In this document: positions 16,749 through 23,151 of the stretch, one piece after another | Layout of the letters: each line of letters opens with the position of its first letter | Position numbering within the stretch: position 1 is the first letter of the stretch | Assembly: GCF_001653335.1 (NCBI RefSeq) | Contig: NZ_CP015079.1 | Location: forward strand, 496,001-560,000 | Length of the DNA stretch: 64,000 nt | DNA from: Nocardioides dokdonensis FR1436 | GTDB lineage: Bacteria; Actinomycetota; Actinomycetes; Propionibacteriales; Nocardioidaceae | Direction of reading: 5' to 3' | Position numbers and translations under genes: made by a program | Notes under the pieces: model-generated | What the model saw: only the letters and a program-made list of their open reading frames with translations | Database searches by the model: none | What the model was told of the DNA's origin: nothing

Positions 16749-17690
16749 ATGACCGGCACCGGCACCACCCCCTCCCCGTTGCGGTCCGTCCGCGGGCCTC
16801 TGGGGTCGGTCCGCGTGCCTCTGGGCGGGGTGCGCGAGCGGCTCGGGTCCGCCCTGTTCGCCCGGGTGGCCGGACCGGACGGGCCCCGGCAGCGCGACCG
16901 CATCCACGGCCGGCCGGGGCCGCGCTGGTTCGCCGCGGACAGCGCGATCGCGCAGGTGCACGGCGACGCGTCGATGTTCGTCGGCGGCATCCGCGCACTG
17001 CTGCTGCAGACCCTGCACCCGGCGGCGATGCGCGGGGTGGCCGAGCACAGCGACTACCGCACCGACATGTGGGGCCGGCTGGCGAGCACCAGCACCTACC
17101 TCGCGATGACCACGTTCGGGCACGCCGACGACGCCCAGGCGGCGGTCGACGCGGTGCGCCGCATCCACGAGCGCATCCGCGGCACCATGCCCGACGGCAC
17201 GGCGTACGCCGCCTCCGACCCGCACCTGCTCGGCTGGGTGCACGCCGCCCAGGTCGACTCCTTCCTGCTGGCCCACCAGACCTACGGCGCCCGCCCGCTC
17301 GACCAGGCCGGTCGCGACGAGTACGTCGCCCAGGCCGGCCAGGTCGCCGCCCGGCTCGGGGTGCTCGACCCGCCCACCACCGAGGCGGCGCTGCGGGAGG
17401 TGCTGGCGCGCTACCAGCCGGAGCTGCGCGGCAGCCCCGAGGCCCGCGAGGCGGTCGGCTACCTGCTGCTGAAGCCGCCGCTGCCGCTGCTGGCCCGGCC
17501 GCCCTACCTGGTCCTGGTCGCGGCCGCGGTGGGGCTGATGCCGCGCTGGACGCGGGGTCCGCTGCGCCTGCCGTGGCTGCCGGTCTCCGAGCGGACCGTC
17601 GTGCGGGCGCTCGGGTCGCTCGCCACCGGCACGATCCGGTGGGCGATGAGCGCCCAGGGGCCCGCGTCAACGGCCCCCGCCGACGGCTGA
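16749..17690 (+). CDS. MpaB-like oxygenase (DUF2236) family protein
   Basis: A 313-residue protein of the DUF2236 family, related to rubber oxygenase Lcp and fungal MpaB. The core runs from FAADSAIAQVHGDASMFVGG through LLLQTLHPAAMRGVAEHSDY to TSTYLAMTTFGHADDAQAAV. It includes GWVHAAQVDSFLLAHQTYG, where family histidines and the conserved aspartate sit. Family members bind heme b; the substrate here is unknown. Before the core is a three-fold heptad repeat, VRGPLGS-VRVPLGG-VRERLGS, encoded by 21-base units. The ATG is supported by TAGGCT seven bases upstream. The 3' end overlaps the convergent P-loop gene by 24 bases. Confidence 0.8.
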   Translation: MTGTGTTPSPLRSVRGPLGSVRVPLGGVRERLGSALFARVAGPDGPRQRDRIHGRPGPRWFAADSAIAQVHGDASMFVGGIRALLLQTLHPAAMRGVAEHSDYRTDMWGRLASTSTYLAMTTFGHADDAQAAVDAVRRIHERIRGTMPDGTAYAASDPHLLGWVHAAQVDSFLLAHQTYGARPLDQAGRDEYVAQAGQVAARLGVLDPPTTEAALREVLARYQPELRGSPEAREAVGYLLLKPPLPLLARPPYLVLVAAAVGLMPRWTRGPLRLPWLPVSERTVVRALGSLATGTIRWAMSAQGPASTAPADG

Positions 17691-18248
17691 GGCCAGCCCC
17701 GCCAGCCACCGCTCGACGTCGCGGGCACCGGTCAGGCGCACCACCGGCAGGTCGGGCCGCTCGCGCCGCACCCACGGCACCAGGTCGCGGCGGTACTTGT
17801 GGCGGTGCGTCCACTGGTAGCGCACCACGTGCTCGGGATCGGTCAGGACCGCACGCAGCGGTCCCTCGACGTTGCCGTTCCACAGCACCTCGCGGCGCAC
17901 TCGCCGGCGCACGGTGCGCCGCACCAGCCGCCCCAGCGCGACGACGTACGGCTGGTCGAGCCACACCAGCAGGTCGGCACGGGCCGCCAGCACGGGGCGG
18001 GCCGTGCGGTACTGCCACTCGGTGACCCAGGCCGACGAGTCGGCGAGGGCAGCGACGTCGTCGAGGAACTCCGGGCGCGGCACCCACCCGGGGCCGTGGT
18101 GCAGCGCGTCGATCTCGGTGTGGGGGACGTCGAGGACGGTCGCCAGCCTGCGCGCCAGGATGGTCTTGCCCACCCCGCTCAGACCGGCGACCAGGACCCG
18201 CCGCGGGCGGGCCGGCGGGGCGTCGGAGGGGTCGCAGGGCTCGAGCAC
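17667..18248 (-). CDS. P-loop nucleotide kinase-like protein (adenylate-kinase-like, FlaR/topology-modulation type)
   Basis: A 193-residue soluble ATPase. VLVAGLSGVGKTILARRLA is the Walker A loop. It is followed by the lid-and-substrate region typical of the small FlaR-like group: VPHTEIDALHHGPGWVPRPEFLDDV and WVTEWQYRTARPVLAARADLLVWLDQP, with WLD as the Walker B aspartate. A strongly basic stretch, GRLVRRTVRRRVRREVLWNGN, and HRHKYRRDLVPWV complete the family pattern. The substrate is not known for this group. TATCCT lies six bases before the GTG start, and the divergent secreted-protein gene starts 113 bases away. Confidence 0.75.
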   Translation of the reverse strand: MLEPCDPSDAPPARPRRVLVAGLSGVGKTILARRLATVLDVPHTEIDALHHGPGWVPRPEFLDDVAALADSSAWVTEWQYRTARPVLAARADLLVWLDQPYVVALGRLVRRTVRRRVRREVLWNGNVEGPLRAVLTDPEHVVRYQWTHRHKYRRDLVPWVRRERPDLPVVRLTGARDVERWLAGLASAVGGGR

Positions 18249-18254
18249 CCCGGG

Positions 18255-18260
18255 AGGATA
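18255..18260 (-). promoter_or_regulatory. -10 element, leaderless P-loop kinase gene
   Basis: Minus strand TATCCT, then six bases, then the GTG at 18248. Confidence 0.5.
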
Positions 18261-18290
18261 CGCGGATTCTTGAGGGAAGCCTTGTGAGAA

Positions 18291-18307
18291 CTTGAGCCTT
18301 GCTCAAG
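18291..18307. repeat. Inverted repeat, 7-bp arms, upstream of the secreted CarboxypepD_reg gene
   Basis: CTTGAGC and GCTCAAG flank CTT. The perfect symmetry and intergenic position suggest an operator. The arms resemble the HspR HAIR half-sites, but the spacing is 3 instead of 7. Confidence 0.5.
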
Positions 18308-18312
18308 GTCGC

Positions 18313-18332
18313 GGTGCCACAGTGGTGGCACC
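18313..18332. repeat. Inverted repeat, 8-bp arms, next to the preceding one
   Basis: GGTGCCAC and GTGGCACC flank AGTG, a perfect 8-bp stem. It begins five bases after the previous inverted repeat and lies 28 bases before the ATG at 18361, upstream of the GAGGA ribosome site. Confidence 0.5.
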
Positions 18333-18360
18333 ACCCTCCCCCCGACCTGAGGACACACCC

Positions 18361-19737
18361 ATGGGGCCCCTGCACCCGCACCGCCGGCAGCGTCCGCTGC
18401 TGGCTGCTCTCGTCGCCGCACTCACCGGCGCGATCCTGCTCGGTGCCCCGGCGCCCGCCGCCCTCGCCGCCGACCCGGCGCCGACCCTGCAGCCGGGTCG
18501 GGCCGCCGCGGAGCGCGAGGGACGCGTCGCCGCCCGGCAGGCCCCCACGACCGCGGAGCGCACCACGAAGGTGCGCGGCAGCATCAAGGCCGCCGACAAG
18601 GGTGTGAAGTACCGCGTGCGGTGGTTCACCAAGGACTGGACCTACATCGACGAGCGCAAGGTCACCGGCGGCATCTACTCGCTGAGCCTGAGGCCCGGCA
18701 CCTACTACCTGCAGTTCGTCGACCTGCGTCCGGCCTACAACGTCGCGAAGTACGCCCCGACCGACATCAAGGTGAAGGTCGGGAACAGGTCGGTGCAGAA
18801 GAACGTGCGGATGAAGCGCGGCGCTGCGATCACCGGCACCGTGCGCGCGGGCGGCAAGGTCGCCGGCGGCGCCGAGGTGGTCGCCGCCAACGCCGCCGAG
18901 CAGTCCTACCGGGTCACGGCCAACAAGCGCGGCCAGTTCGCGCTGGGCGGGCTGCCCGCGGGCAGCTACTCGCTGTTCACCTACGACCGCAAGAAGCAGT
19001 ACGTCGGGCGCTCGACCTACCTGGCGGGCATGCGGCTGGGCCAGGTCCGCAACACCCCCATCACCCTGGGCACCCGGGCCGGGCGGCTGCTCGTGGACCT
19101 GCGCACCACGGACGGCACGGTCAAGGAGAAGGTGTTCGTGACGGCCGTCAGCAAGGCGACCGGGCAGTTCTGGACCGTCAAGGCCCGCGGCGGCGAGGCG
19201 ATCTTCGCGGGGCTCTTCCCCGGGAAGTACCGCATGGTCGCGCCCGGGGTCGGCAGCTACCTGCCCCAGGACGGTGCCATCAAGGGCGCCCGCGTGAAGT
19301 CCGGGAAGGACGACCTGGCCAGCAGCTTCACCTGGACCAAGCGCGGGGCGACCATCACCGGCGCCGTCATCGACGAGGAGCACCCGGATGCCCCGATGGA
19401 GGACGTGCAGGTCCTGGCGTACGCCGCCTCGGGCGGTCTGCTCGGGTCCGCCACCACCGACGCCGACGGTCTCTTCACGATCACCGGGGCCATCACCACC
19501 CAACCCGACGTGACGGTGAAGATCCAGCCGGGCGGCAACAACCCGCCGTACCTGCAGGGGACGTTCTACTGCAAGTACGGCACCGCCAGCCTGCCGGGCG
19601 TCTCGGTGCGCACCGGCGAGGACACCGTGGTCGGCATCCTGGCCCTGCCCCAGCTGCCGACCGCCCAGCAGGACAACCGCTCCAACTGCGGCCCTGACGC
19701 GACGGCTCCCCGGGCGGTCCCCCGGTCGCCGCGCTGA
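18361..19737 (+). CDS. Secreted protein with carboxypeptidase-regulatory-like repeats
   Basis: A 458-residue exported protein. ATG follows GAGGA with a seven-base spacer. The signal peptide has a basic start (HPHRRQRPLLAALVAAL) and a cleavage-like ALAAD near residue 36. The mature chain is built from beta-rich modules of the CarboxypepD_reg/prealbumin-like type: KVRGSIKAADKG, AAITGTVRAGGKVAGGAEV followed by QFALGGLPAGSYSLF, ATITGAVIDEEHPDAPMEDVQV followed by LFTITGAI. The end is polar, and there is no sorting signal or transmembrane anchor. Such modules are structural or ligand-binding; no enzymatic part is visible. The adjoining pair of inverted repeats suggests specific regulation. Confidence 0.75.
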   Translation: MGPLHPHRRQRPLLAALVAALTGAILLGAPAPAALAADPAPTLQPGRAAAEREGRVAARQAPTTAERTTKVRGSIKAADKGVKYRVRWFTKDWTYIDERKVTGGIYSLSLRPGTYYLQFVDLRPAYNVAKYAPTDIKVKVGNRSVQKNVRMKRGAAITGTVRAGGKVAGGAEVVAANAAEQSYRVTANKRGQFALGGLPAGSYSLFTYDRKKQYVGRSTYLAGMRLGQVRNTPITLGTRAGRLLVDLRTTDGTVKEKVFVTAVSKATGQFWTVKARGGEAIFAGLFPGKYRMVAPGVGSYLPQDGAIKGARVKSGKDDLASSFTWTKRGATITGAVIDEEHPDAPMEDVQVLAYAASGGLLGSATTDADGLFTITGAITTQPDVTVKIQPGGNNPPYLQGTFYCKYGTASLPGVSVRTGEDTVVGILALPQLPTAQQDNRSNCGPDATAPRAVPRSPR

Positions 19738-19762
19738 GCACGGCGTCCGGGGGCCGGCTCGG

Positions 19763-20137
19763 TCAGGAGATCGTCATGTCCTCGTCGGACCAGAACGCCC
19801 GCATGCTGGTGATCCTGGCGTCGTCGTCGAAGCGCATCACGTCGATCGGTCCGAGCGTGAAGGTGCCGCCGTCGGTGATGGTGCGCAGCTCGAAGTGGAA
19901 GGCCGCCTCGCTGCCGGCGATGCGGCACTCGACCAGGCGGGACTCCTGCTGGAGGCCCTCGAGCATGCCGTAGAACTCGAGGAGCTCCTCGCGGGTCGTG
20001 CGCACCGCGGAGCCGACCGGGTCCTCGAGGGTCGCTCCCTCGGCGAAGAGGTCCACGATCTCGGCGGCGGTGCCGTCGCCGACCAGGGACACGTAGGACT
20101 CCACGACCTCGCGGATCCGCTCGTTGCTCGCTGCCAC
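19763..20137 (-). CDS. Ketosteroid-isomerase-like NTF2-fold protein
   Basis: A 124-residue protein that follows bacterial 3-oxo-delta5-steroid isomerase along nearly its full length: ESYVSL, IVDLFAEGATLEDPVGS, ELLEFYG, SEAAFHFELRT, GPIDVMRFDDDARITSMRAFW. The three catalytic residues of the classic enzyme (Tyr14, Asp38, Asp99) align with Y15, D39 and D99. This makes steroid isomerase activity plausible, not just membership of the SnoaL/NTF2 fold. The GTG start has AGGAG with a five-base spacer. A KstR-like operator lies 27 bases upstream. No other steroid-catabolic gene is adjacent. SnoaL-like enzymes of other function remain possible. Confidence 0.8.
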   Translation of the reverse strand: MAASNERIREVVESYVSLVGDGTAAEIVDLFAEGATLEDPVGSAVRTTREELLEFYGMLEGLQQESRLVECRIAGSEAAFHFELRTITDGGTFTLGPIDVMRFDDDARITSMRAFWSDEDMTIS

Positions 20138-20163
20138 GTCTGCTCCTCGCTGCTCCCCCGTGG

Positions 20164-20177
20164 GGGAACACGTTCTA
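20164..20177. promoter_or_regulatory. KstR-like operator upstream of the ketosteroid-isomerase gene
   Basis: The plus strand reads GGGAACACGTTCTA. It matches the mycobacterial KstR consensus TnnAACnnGTTnnA at seven of eight fixed positions; only the first T is missing. AAC, one variable base and CGTTCTAGTT recur identically at 62270-62283. KstR is the TetR-type repressor of sterol catabolism. Confidence 0.45.
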
Positions 20178-20227
20178 GTTTCCGTCGGGAGCGCCGAGAG
20201 TAGCGTGCCCGGGCGGTGGCGCGTTGA

Positions 20228-20917
20228 ATGGACGCACCGGCCCCGCCGGACACCTGTCCCCACGTCTCGAGGAACCTGTTCCGCATGCTGCACGACCCCC
20301 GGCCCTGGTGGCCGCTGACCGATGCCGACGACCTGCGCGAGGAGCTGGTGGCGGCCTACGCCTCCCCCCAGCGCGGCTACCACGACGTGCAGCACCTCGT
20401 GGAGGTGCTGACCCGCCTCGACGAGCTGGGCGAGCACGGCGCGGTGCAGCGCCACCTGCCGGTCGTGCTGGCCGCGTGGTTCCACGACGCGGTCTACGAC
20501 GGCGAGCGCGACGCCGAGGAACGCTCGGCGGCCTGGGCCGAGGACGCGCTGACCGGGCGCGTCGAGACGTCGCTGGTCGAGGAGGTCGTGCGCCTGGTGC
20601 GGCTCACCGAGAGCCACACCCCCGAGGCCGAGGACACCTCCGGCTGCCTGCTCTCCGACGCCGACCTCGCCATCCTGGCCGCACCGCAGGAGCGCTACGA
20701 GGAGTACGTCGCCGCGGTGCGCGAGGAGTTCGCGCACCTCGACGACGCGACCTTCTCGCACGGCCGCGCCCAGGTGCTGCTCGGCCTCGCCGAGAAGACC
20801 ACGCTCTTCCACACCGCCTACGCGCTCGAGCGGTGGGAGGAGCCGGCCCGGGCCAACCTCGAGGCGGAGCTGGTCCGGCTCGGTGCCGGGTCCGTCCCGA
20901 GCCGCGAGGTCTCCTGA
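20228..20917 (+). CDS. HD-domain predicted metal-dependent phosphohydrolase
   Basis: A 229-residue soluble protein of the COG4339 type. The metal ligands are in YHDVQHLVEVL and LAAWFHDAVYDG (the HD pair), followed by ERSAAWAEDAL and a later aspartate-rich stretch, LLSDADLAILAAPQERYEEYV. HTAYALERWEEPARANLEAEL is the usual C-terminus. The physiological substrate of this group is unknown. A TAGCGT hexamer about 21 bases upstream could be its -10 with a short leader. The ATG is the first usable start after an in-frame stop in that leader. Confidence 0.8.
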   Translation: MDAPAPPDTCPHVSRNLFRMLHDPRPWWPLTDADDLREELVAAYASPQRGYHDVQHLVEVLTRLDELGEHGAVQRHLPVVLAAWFHDAVYDGERDAEERSAAWAEDALTGRVETSLVEEVVRLVRLTESHTPEAEDTSGCLLSDADLAILAAPQERYEEYVAAVREEFAHLDDATFSHGRAQVLLGLAEKTTLFHTAYALERWEEPARANLEAELVRLGAGSVPSREVS

Positions 20918-20928
20918 CCCCCGACCGC

Positions 20929-21198
20929 TCAGCCGGGCGCCGCACCCTTGCGACGGCGCAGGCCGGCACCCAGCAGCCGCGCCACCAGCTCGCGGCTGGT
21001 GACCGGCTCGGCCCCGGCCGCGACCATGTCGGCGTACCACTCCGAGGGGACGTCGTAGTGGTCCCGGTCGAAGCCCTTGGCGGGGATGCCCAGCGTGCGC
21101 GCGAAGTCGTGCAGCTCCTCGTACGACGCGTCGCTGGCCAGGTGCGACCAGAGCCGTCCGTGCCCGGCCGCGTTCGGCGGGTCGATCAGGATGCCCAC
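20929..21198 (-). CDS. DUF4031 domain protein
   Basis: An 89-residue protein. GILIDPPNAAGHGRLWSHL, SYEELHDFARTLGI, FDRDHYDVP and a closing SRELVARLLGAGLRRRK match the small DUF4031 family in full. These proteins are widespread in Actinobacteria and have no established function; the conserved Asp, His and Arg residues would suit an enzyme. TAGGCT ends seven bases before the GTG start. It converges on the HD-domain gene with an 11-base gap. Confidence 0.75.
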   Translation of the reverse strand: MGILIDPPNAAGHGRLWSHLASDASYEELHDFARTLGIPAKGFDRDHYDVPSEWYADMVAAGAEPVTSRELVARLLGAGLRRRKGAAPG

Positions 21199-21205
21199 GC
21201 GGGCC

Positions 21206-21211
21206 AGCCTA
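21206..21211 (-). promoter_or_regulatory. -10 element, leaderless DUF4031 gene
   Basis: Minus strand TAGGCT, then seven bases, then the GTG at 21198. Confidence 0.5.
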
Positions 21212-21230
21212 CGGGCGACGCCGCGTCCCC

Positions 21231-21248
21231 TTGTCCGGGCCGGGACAA
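21231..21248. repeat. Near-perfect palindrome before the 126-residue unknown gene
   Basis: TTGTCCGGGCCGGGACAA: the outer TTGTCC/GGACAA arms are exact, with a slightly asymmetric GC centre. It ends eight bases before the GTG at 21256, and GACAAT in its right arm would serve as a -10. Confidence 0.5.
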
Positions 21249-21255
21249 TGGAGAC

Positions 21256-21636
21256 GTGACCGATGCCGAGCTGTTCGATGCCAGGGCCCGGGTGCTGGCC
21301 GACCTCCACGCGCGCGGGCACGCGACCCCGGGAGCGGTCTCCGCGCTCGAGGACGCCGTCTCGAGCCGCACCTGGTGGGCCGAGCAGTGGCCCGAGGGGG
21401 TCGTCTACGTCGCCGGGCTGGTCGCCCAGGACGTGCAGGACGCGCTGCTCGAGCAGGCCGGGCGCTGGCCGCTGTGCCTGGGCTGCGAGGACGGGCCCGA
21501 GCACGCGCTCTACATCCACCCCGACCTGGGCGGACCGGACCCCACCTGGGTGTGCGAGGAGTCCGGGACGCCGGTCGCTGCGCTGGGCGGGCTGGGTGCG
21601 CTCAGCAGCCCTGGCCCAGCTGGACCCACAGCGTGA
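21256..21636 (+). CDS. Hypothetical protein with a small cysteine pair
   Basis: A 126-residue protein I do not recognise. The N-terminal 40 residues are helical (AELFDARARVLADLHARG, SALEDAVSSRTWWAEQWPEG). The middle is hydrophobic and helical (VYVAGLVAQDVQDALLEQAG). The end is compact, with CLGCEDG, HALYIHPDLGGPDPTWVCEESG and GLGAL. The CxxC and later Cys could bind zinc, and HPDLGG looks conserved-style. Codon use is as in its neighbours, which supports a real gene. The GTG overlaps nothing upstream, and a palindrome covers its promoter region. The 3' end overlaps the convergent GntR gene by 35 bases. Confidence 0.6.
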   Translation: MTDAELFDARARVLADLHARGHATPGAVSALEDAVSSRTWWAEQWPEGVVYVAGLVAQDVQDALLEQAGRWPLCLGCEDGPEHALYIHPDLGGPDPTWVCEESGTPVAALGGLGALSSPGPAGPTA

Positions 21637-22324
21637 ACCGGTCGGCGCGGTAGACGGTGCGCGAGACCTCGACGACCTTCTCGCCCGACACGGCACGGCG
21701 CGAGTGGCGCAGCACGACGCTGGACGGCTCGACCTCCAGCAGGCCGGCCTCCTCGGGGGTGGCCTTGTCTGCGGTGATGGAGTCCTCCGCCCAGGTCGGG
21801 CGCAGCCCGCGGGCGGCGAGCGAGTCGTAGAGGCTGGTGGGCATCCCGGACTGCAGGAACCCGGGCAGCAGGACCTCGTTGAGGTAGGCGTCCTCGAGAC
21901 ACATCGGCACACCGTCGGCGCGGCGCAGCCGGCGCCAGTGCACGACCGCGTCGCCCTCGGTCAGGGACAGGGCGCGGGCCACGCCGGGGCCGGCCTGCTC
22001 GCGGCGCGCCAACAGGGTCTGGGACTCCGCGAGCATCCCGCGGCGCGCCATCTCCTCGGTGAACCCGGTGATCTTGCTGGGGGCTCGACGGGGACGCGCC
22101 ACGAAGGTGCCGCGCCCGGGGATCCGCTCGAGCAGCCCCTCGACCACCAGGGCGTCCATGGCCTGGCGCACCGTCATCCGGGCCACGCCGAAGCGCTGCA
22201 CCAGCTCGCGCTCGGACGGCGCGGGCGAACCCGGCGCACTGCCCGTGACCAGCCCACGCACGTACTCGCGCACCTGTACGTGCTTGAGAGCACGTCCGAC
22301 CGGGGGGGCCATCACGTCGTCCAC
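21602..22324 (-). CDS. GntR-family regulator, HutC/UTRA subfamily
   Basis: A 240-residue transcription factor. The winged helix is at residues 15-80 (VREYVRGL, PSERELVQRFGVARMTVRQAMDALVVEGLLERIPGRGTFV). The remainder is a UTRA effector domain starting at ITGFTEEMARRGM and containing RRLRRADGVPMCLEDAYLN and VLRHSRRAVSGEKVVEVSRTVYRADRFTLWVQL. UTRA domains sense small metabolites such as sugar phosphates, amines or histidine-derived compounds. TAGTCT ends seven bases before the GTG GAC GAC start. It is divergent from alkB across 118 bases. No obvious metabolic target operon is adjacent, so autoregulation or a distant regulon is likely. Confidence 0.88.
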   Translation of the reverse strand: MDDVMAPPVGRALKHVQVREYVRGLVTGSAPGSPAPSERELVQRFGVARMTVRQAMDALVVEGLLERIPGRGTFVARPRRAPSKITGFTEEMARRGMLAESQTLLARREQAGPGVARALSLTEGDAVVHWRRLRRADGVPMCLEDAYLNEVLLPGFLQSGMPTSLYDSLAARGLRPTWAEDSITADKATPEEAGLLEVEPSSVVLRHSRRAVSGEKVVEVSRTVYRADRFTLWVQLGQGC

Positions 22325-22331
22325 GCCAGGC

Positions 22332-22337
22332 AGACTA
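22332..22337 (-). promoter_or_regulatory. -10 element, leaderless GntR gene
   Basis: Minus strand TAGTCT, then seven bases, then the GTG at 22324. Confidence 0.55.
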
Positions 22338-22404
22338 GACAGGTCCGGAGGCCCCCGTACGCCGTTTGCGGGAAGTGGGCCGGCGTGGGACACGCCGACA
22401 TGCG

Positions 22405-22420
22405 TCGAACGTGCGTTCGA
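22405..22420. promoter_or_regulatory. LexA-binding SOS box at alkB
   Basis: TCGAAC GTGC GTTCGA is an exact match to the actinobacterial LexA consensus TCGAAC(N4)GTTCGA. It ends ten bases before the TAGAGT -10 of alkB and so covers the -35 region, a position where LexA would block RNA polymerase. Confidence 0.85.
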
Positions 22421-22430
22421 GGGACGGGCG

Positions 22431-22436
22431 TAGAGT
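22431..22436 (+). promoter_or_regulatory. -10 element, leaderless alkB
   Basis: TAGAGT, then six bases, then the ATG at 22443. Confidence 0.6.
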
Positions 22437-22442
22437 GGCGCC

Positions 22443-23069
22443 ATGGACTTCCAGACCACGCTCTTCGAGGCGCCCCCGAGCGGGGTGCCCGGTCTCGTCG
22501 ACGCCCTGTCCACCACCGAGCGGCACCACCTCGGCGCCGGGGCCTGGGTCGACGTACGACGCTCGTGGCTGCCGCAGGCCGACGACGTGCTGAGCACCCT
22601 GGTCGAGCAGGTCCCGTGGCGGGCCGAGCGGCGCCAGATGTACGACCGGCTCGTGGACGTGCCGCGGCTGCTGCACACGTACATGATCGGCGAGGAGCTG
22701 CCGCACCCGGTGCTGACCGAGGCCCGTGAGGCGCTCAGCGAGCACTACCTGCCCGAGCTCGGCGAGCCGTTCCGGACGGCGGGCTGCTGCTACTACCGCG
22801 ACGGGCGCGACTCGGTGGCCTGGCACGGCGACACCATCGGGCGCGGCAGCACGCAGGACACGATGGTCGCGATCGTCTCGGTCGGCGACCCCCGCAGGCT
22901 GCACCTGCGCCCGCGCGGCGGCGGCGACGCCCGGGTCTTCGAGACCGGCCACGGCGACCTGCTGGTGATGGGCGGCAGCTGCCAGCGCACCTGGGAGCAC
23001 GCCGTGCCGAAGGTGGCCCACGCCGGGCCGCGGCTCTCGGTGCAGTTCCGCCCCTTCAACGTCTTCTGA
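22443..23069 (+). CDS. alkB: AlkB-type alpha-ketoglutarate-dependent DNA/RNA demethylase
   Basis: A 208-residue Fe(II)/2-oxoglutarate dioxygenase that reverses N-alkyl damage on bases. The iron triad is H128 and D130 in AWHGDTIG and H186 in TWEHAVPK. The 2-oxoglutarate arginine and the second family arginine are in RLSVQFR (R197, R203). Other AlkB marks are the YYRDG loop and DLLVMGGSCQRTWEH. The length fits bacterial AlkB. Its promoter carries a perfect LexA box, so it is expected to be part of the SOS response. In E. coli alkB is instead in the Ada regulon, so this control is notable. The GntR gene is divergent upstream; a nested hairpin lies downstream. Confidence 0.9.
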   Translation: MDFQTTLFEAPPSGVPGLVDALSTTERHHLGAGAWVDVRRSWLPQADDVLSTLVEQVPWRAERRQMYDRLVDVPRLLHTYMIGEELPHPVLTEAREALSEHYLPELGEPFRTAGCCYYRDGRDSVAWHGDTIGRGSTQDTMVAIVSVGDPRRLHLRPRGGGDARVFETGHGDLLVMGGSCQRTWEHAVPKVAHAGPRLSVQFRPFNVF

Positions 23070-23075
23070 GTCCCA

Positions 23076-23122
23076 GGCACCGGCGGACCACCCCTTCGGG
23101 TGGCCGGTCTCCCGACGGTGCC
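23076..23122 (+). terminator. Nested hairpin after alkB, possible terminator or gnd leader structure
   Basis: Inner stem CCACCC-CTTC-GGGTGG (23088-23103), and outer stem GGCACCG (23076-23082) with CGGTGCC (23116-23122). There is no U tract. It starts seven bases after the alkB stop and could end alkB transcription, or fold in the gnd leader. Confidence 0.45.
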
Positions 23123-23128
23123 GGGTTG

Positions 23129-23151
23129 GGTGAGGTCATGCAGACCTCACC
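23129..23151 (+). promoter_or_regulatory. Perfect hairpin presenting the gnd start codon in its loop
   Basis: GGTGAGGTC and GACCTCACC are perfect 9-bp arms separated by ATGCA, whose first three bases are the chosen start codon. The left arm also contains the only purine-rich ribosome site (GGTGAGG). In RNA this would hide the Shine-Dalgarno sequence; in DNA it would be a strong operator. Confidence 0.6.

Noticed and set aside
13623..17276. 1217-codon minus-strand open frame across XPB, serA and the MpaB-like gene
   Set aside because: Three convincing plus-strand genes occupy the same DNA, and the antisense translation has low complexity and no recognisable motif.
18291..18307. HspR HAIR operator
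   Set aside because: The arms CTTGAGC/GCTCAAG resemble HAIR half-sites, but HAIR needs seven bases between arms and the half-site CTTGAGT; here it is three bases and a different last base.
23076..23122. Intrinsic terminator for alkB as a firm call
   Set aside because: The stems are good but there is no U tract, and the structure lies close to the gnd start hairpin, so it is listed with low confidence only.
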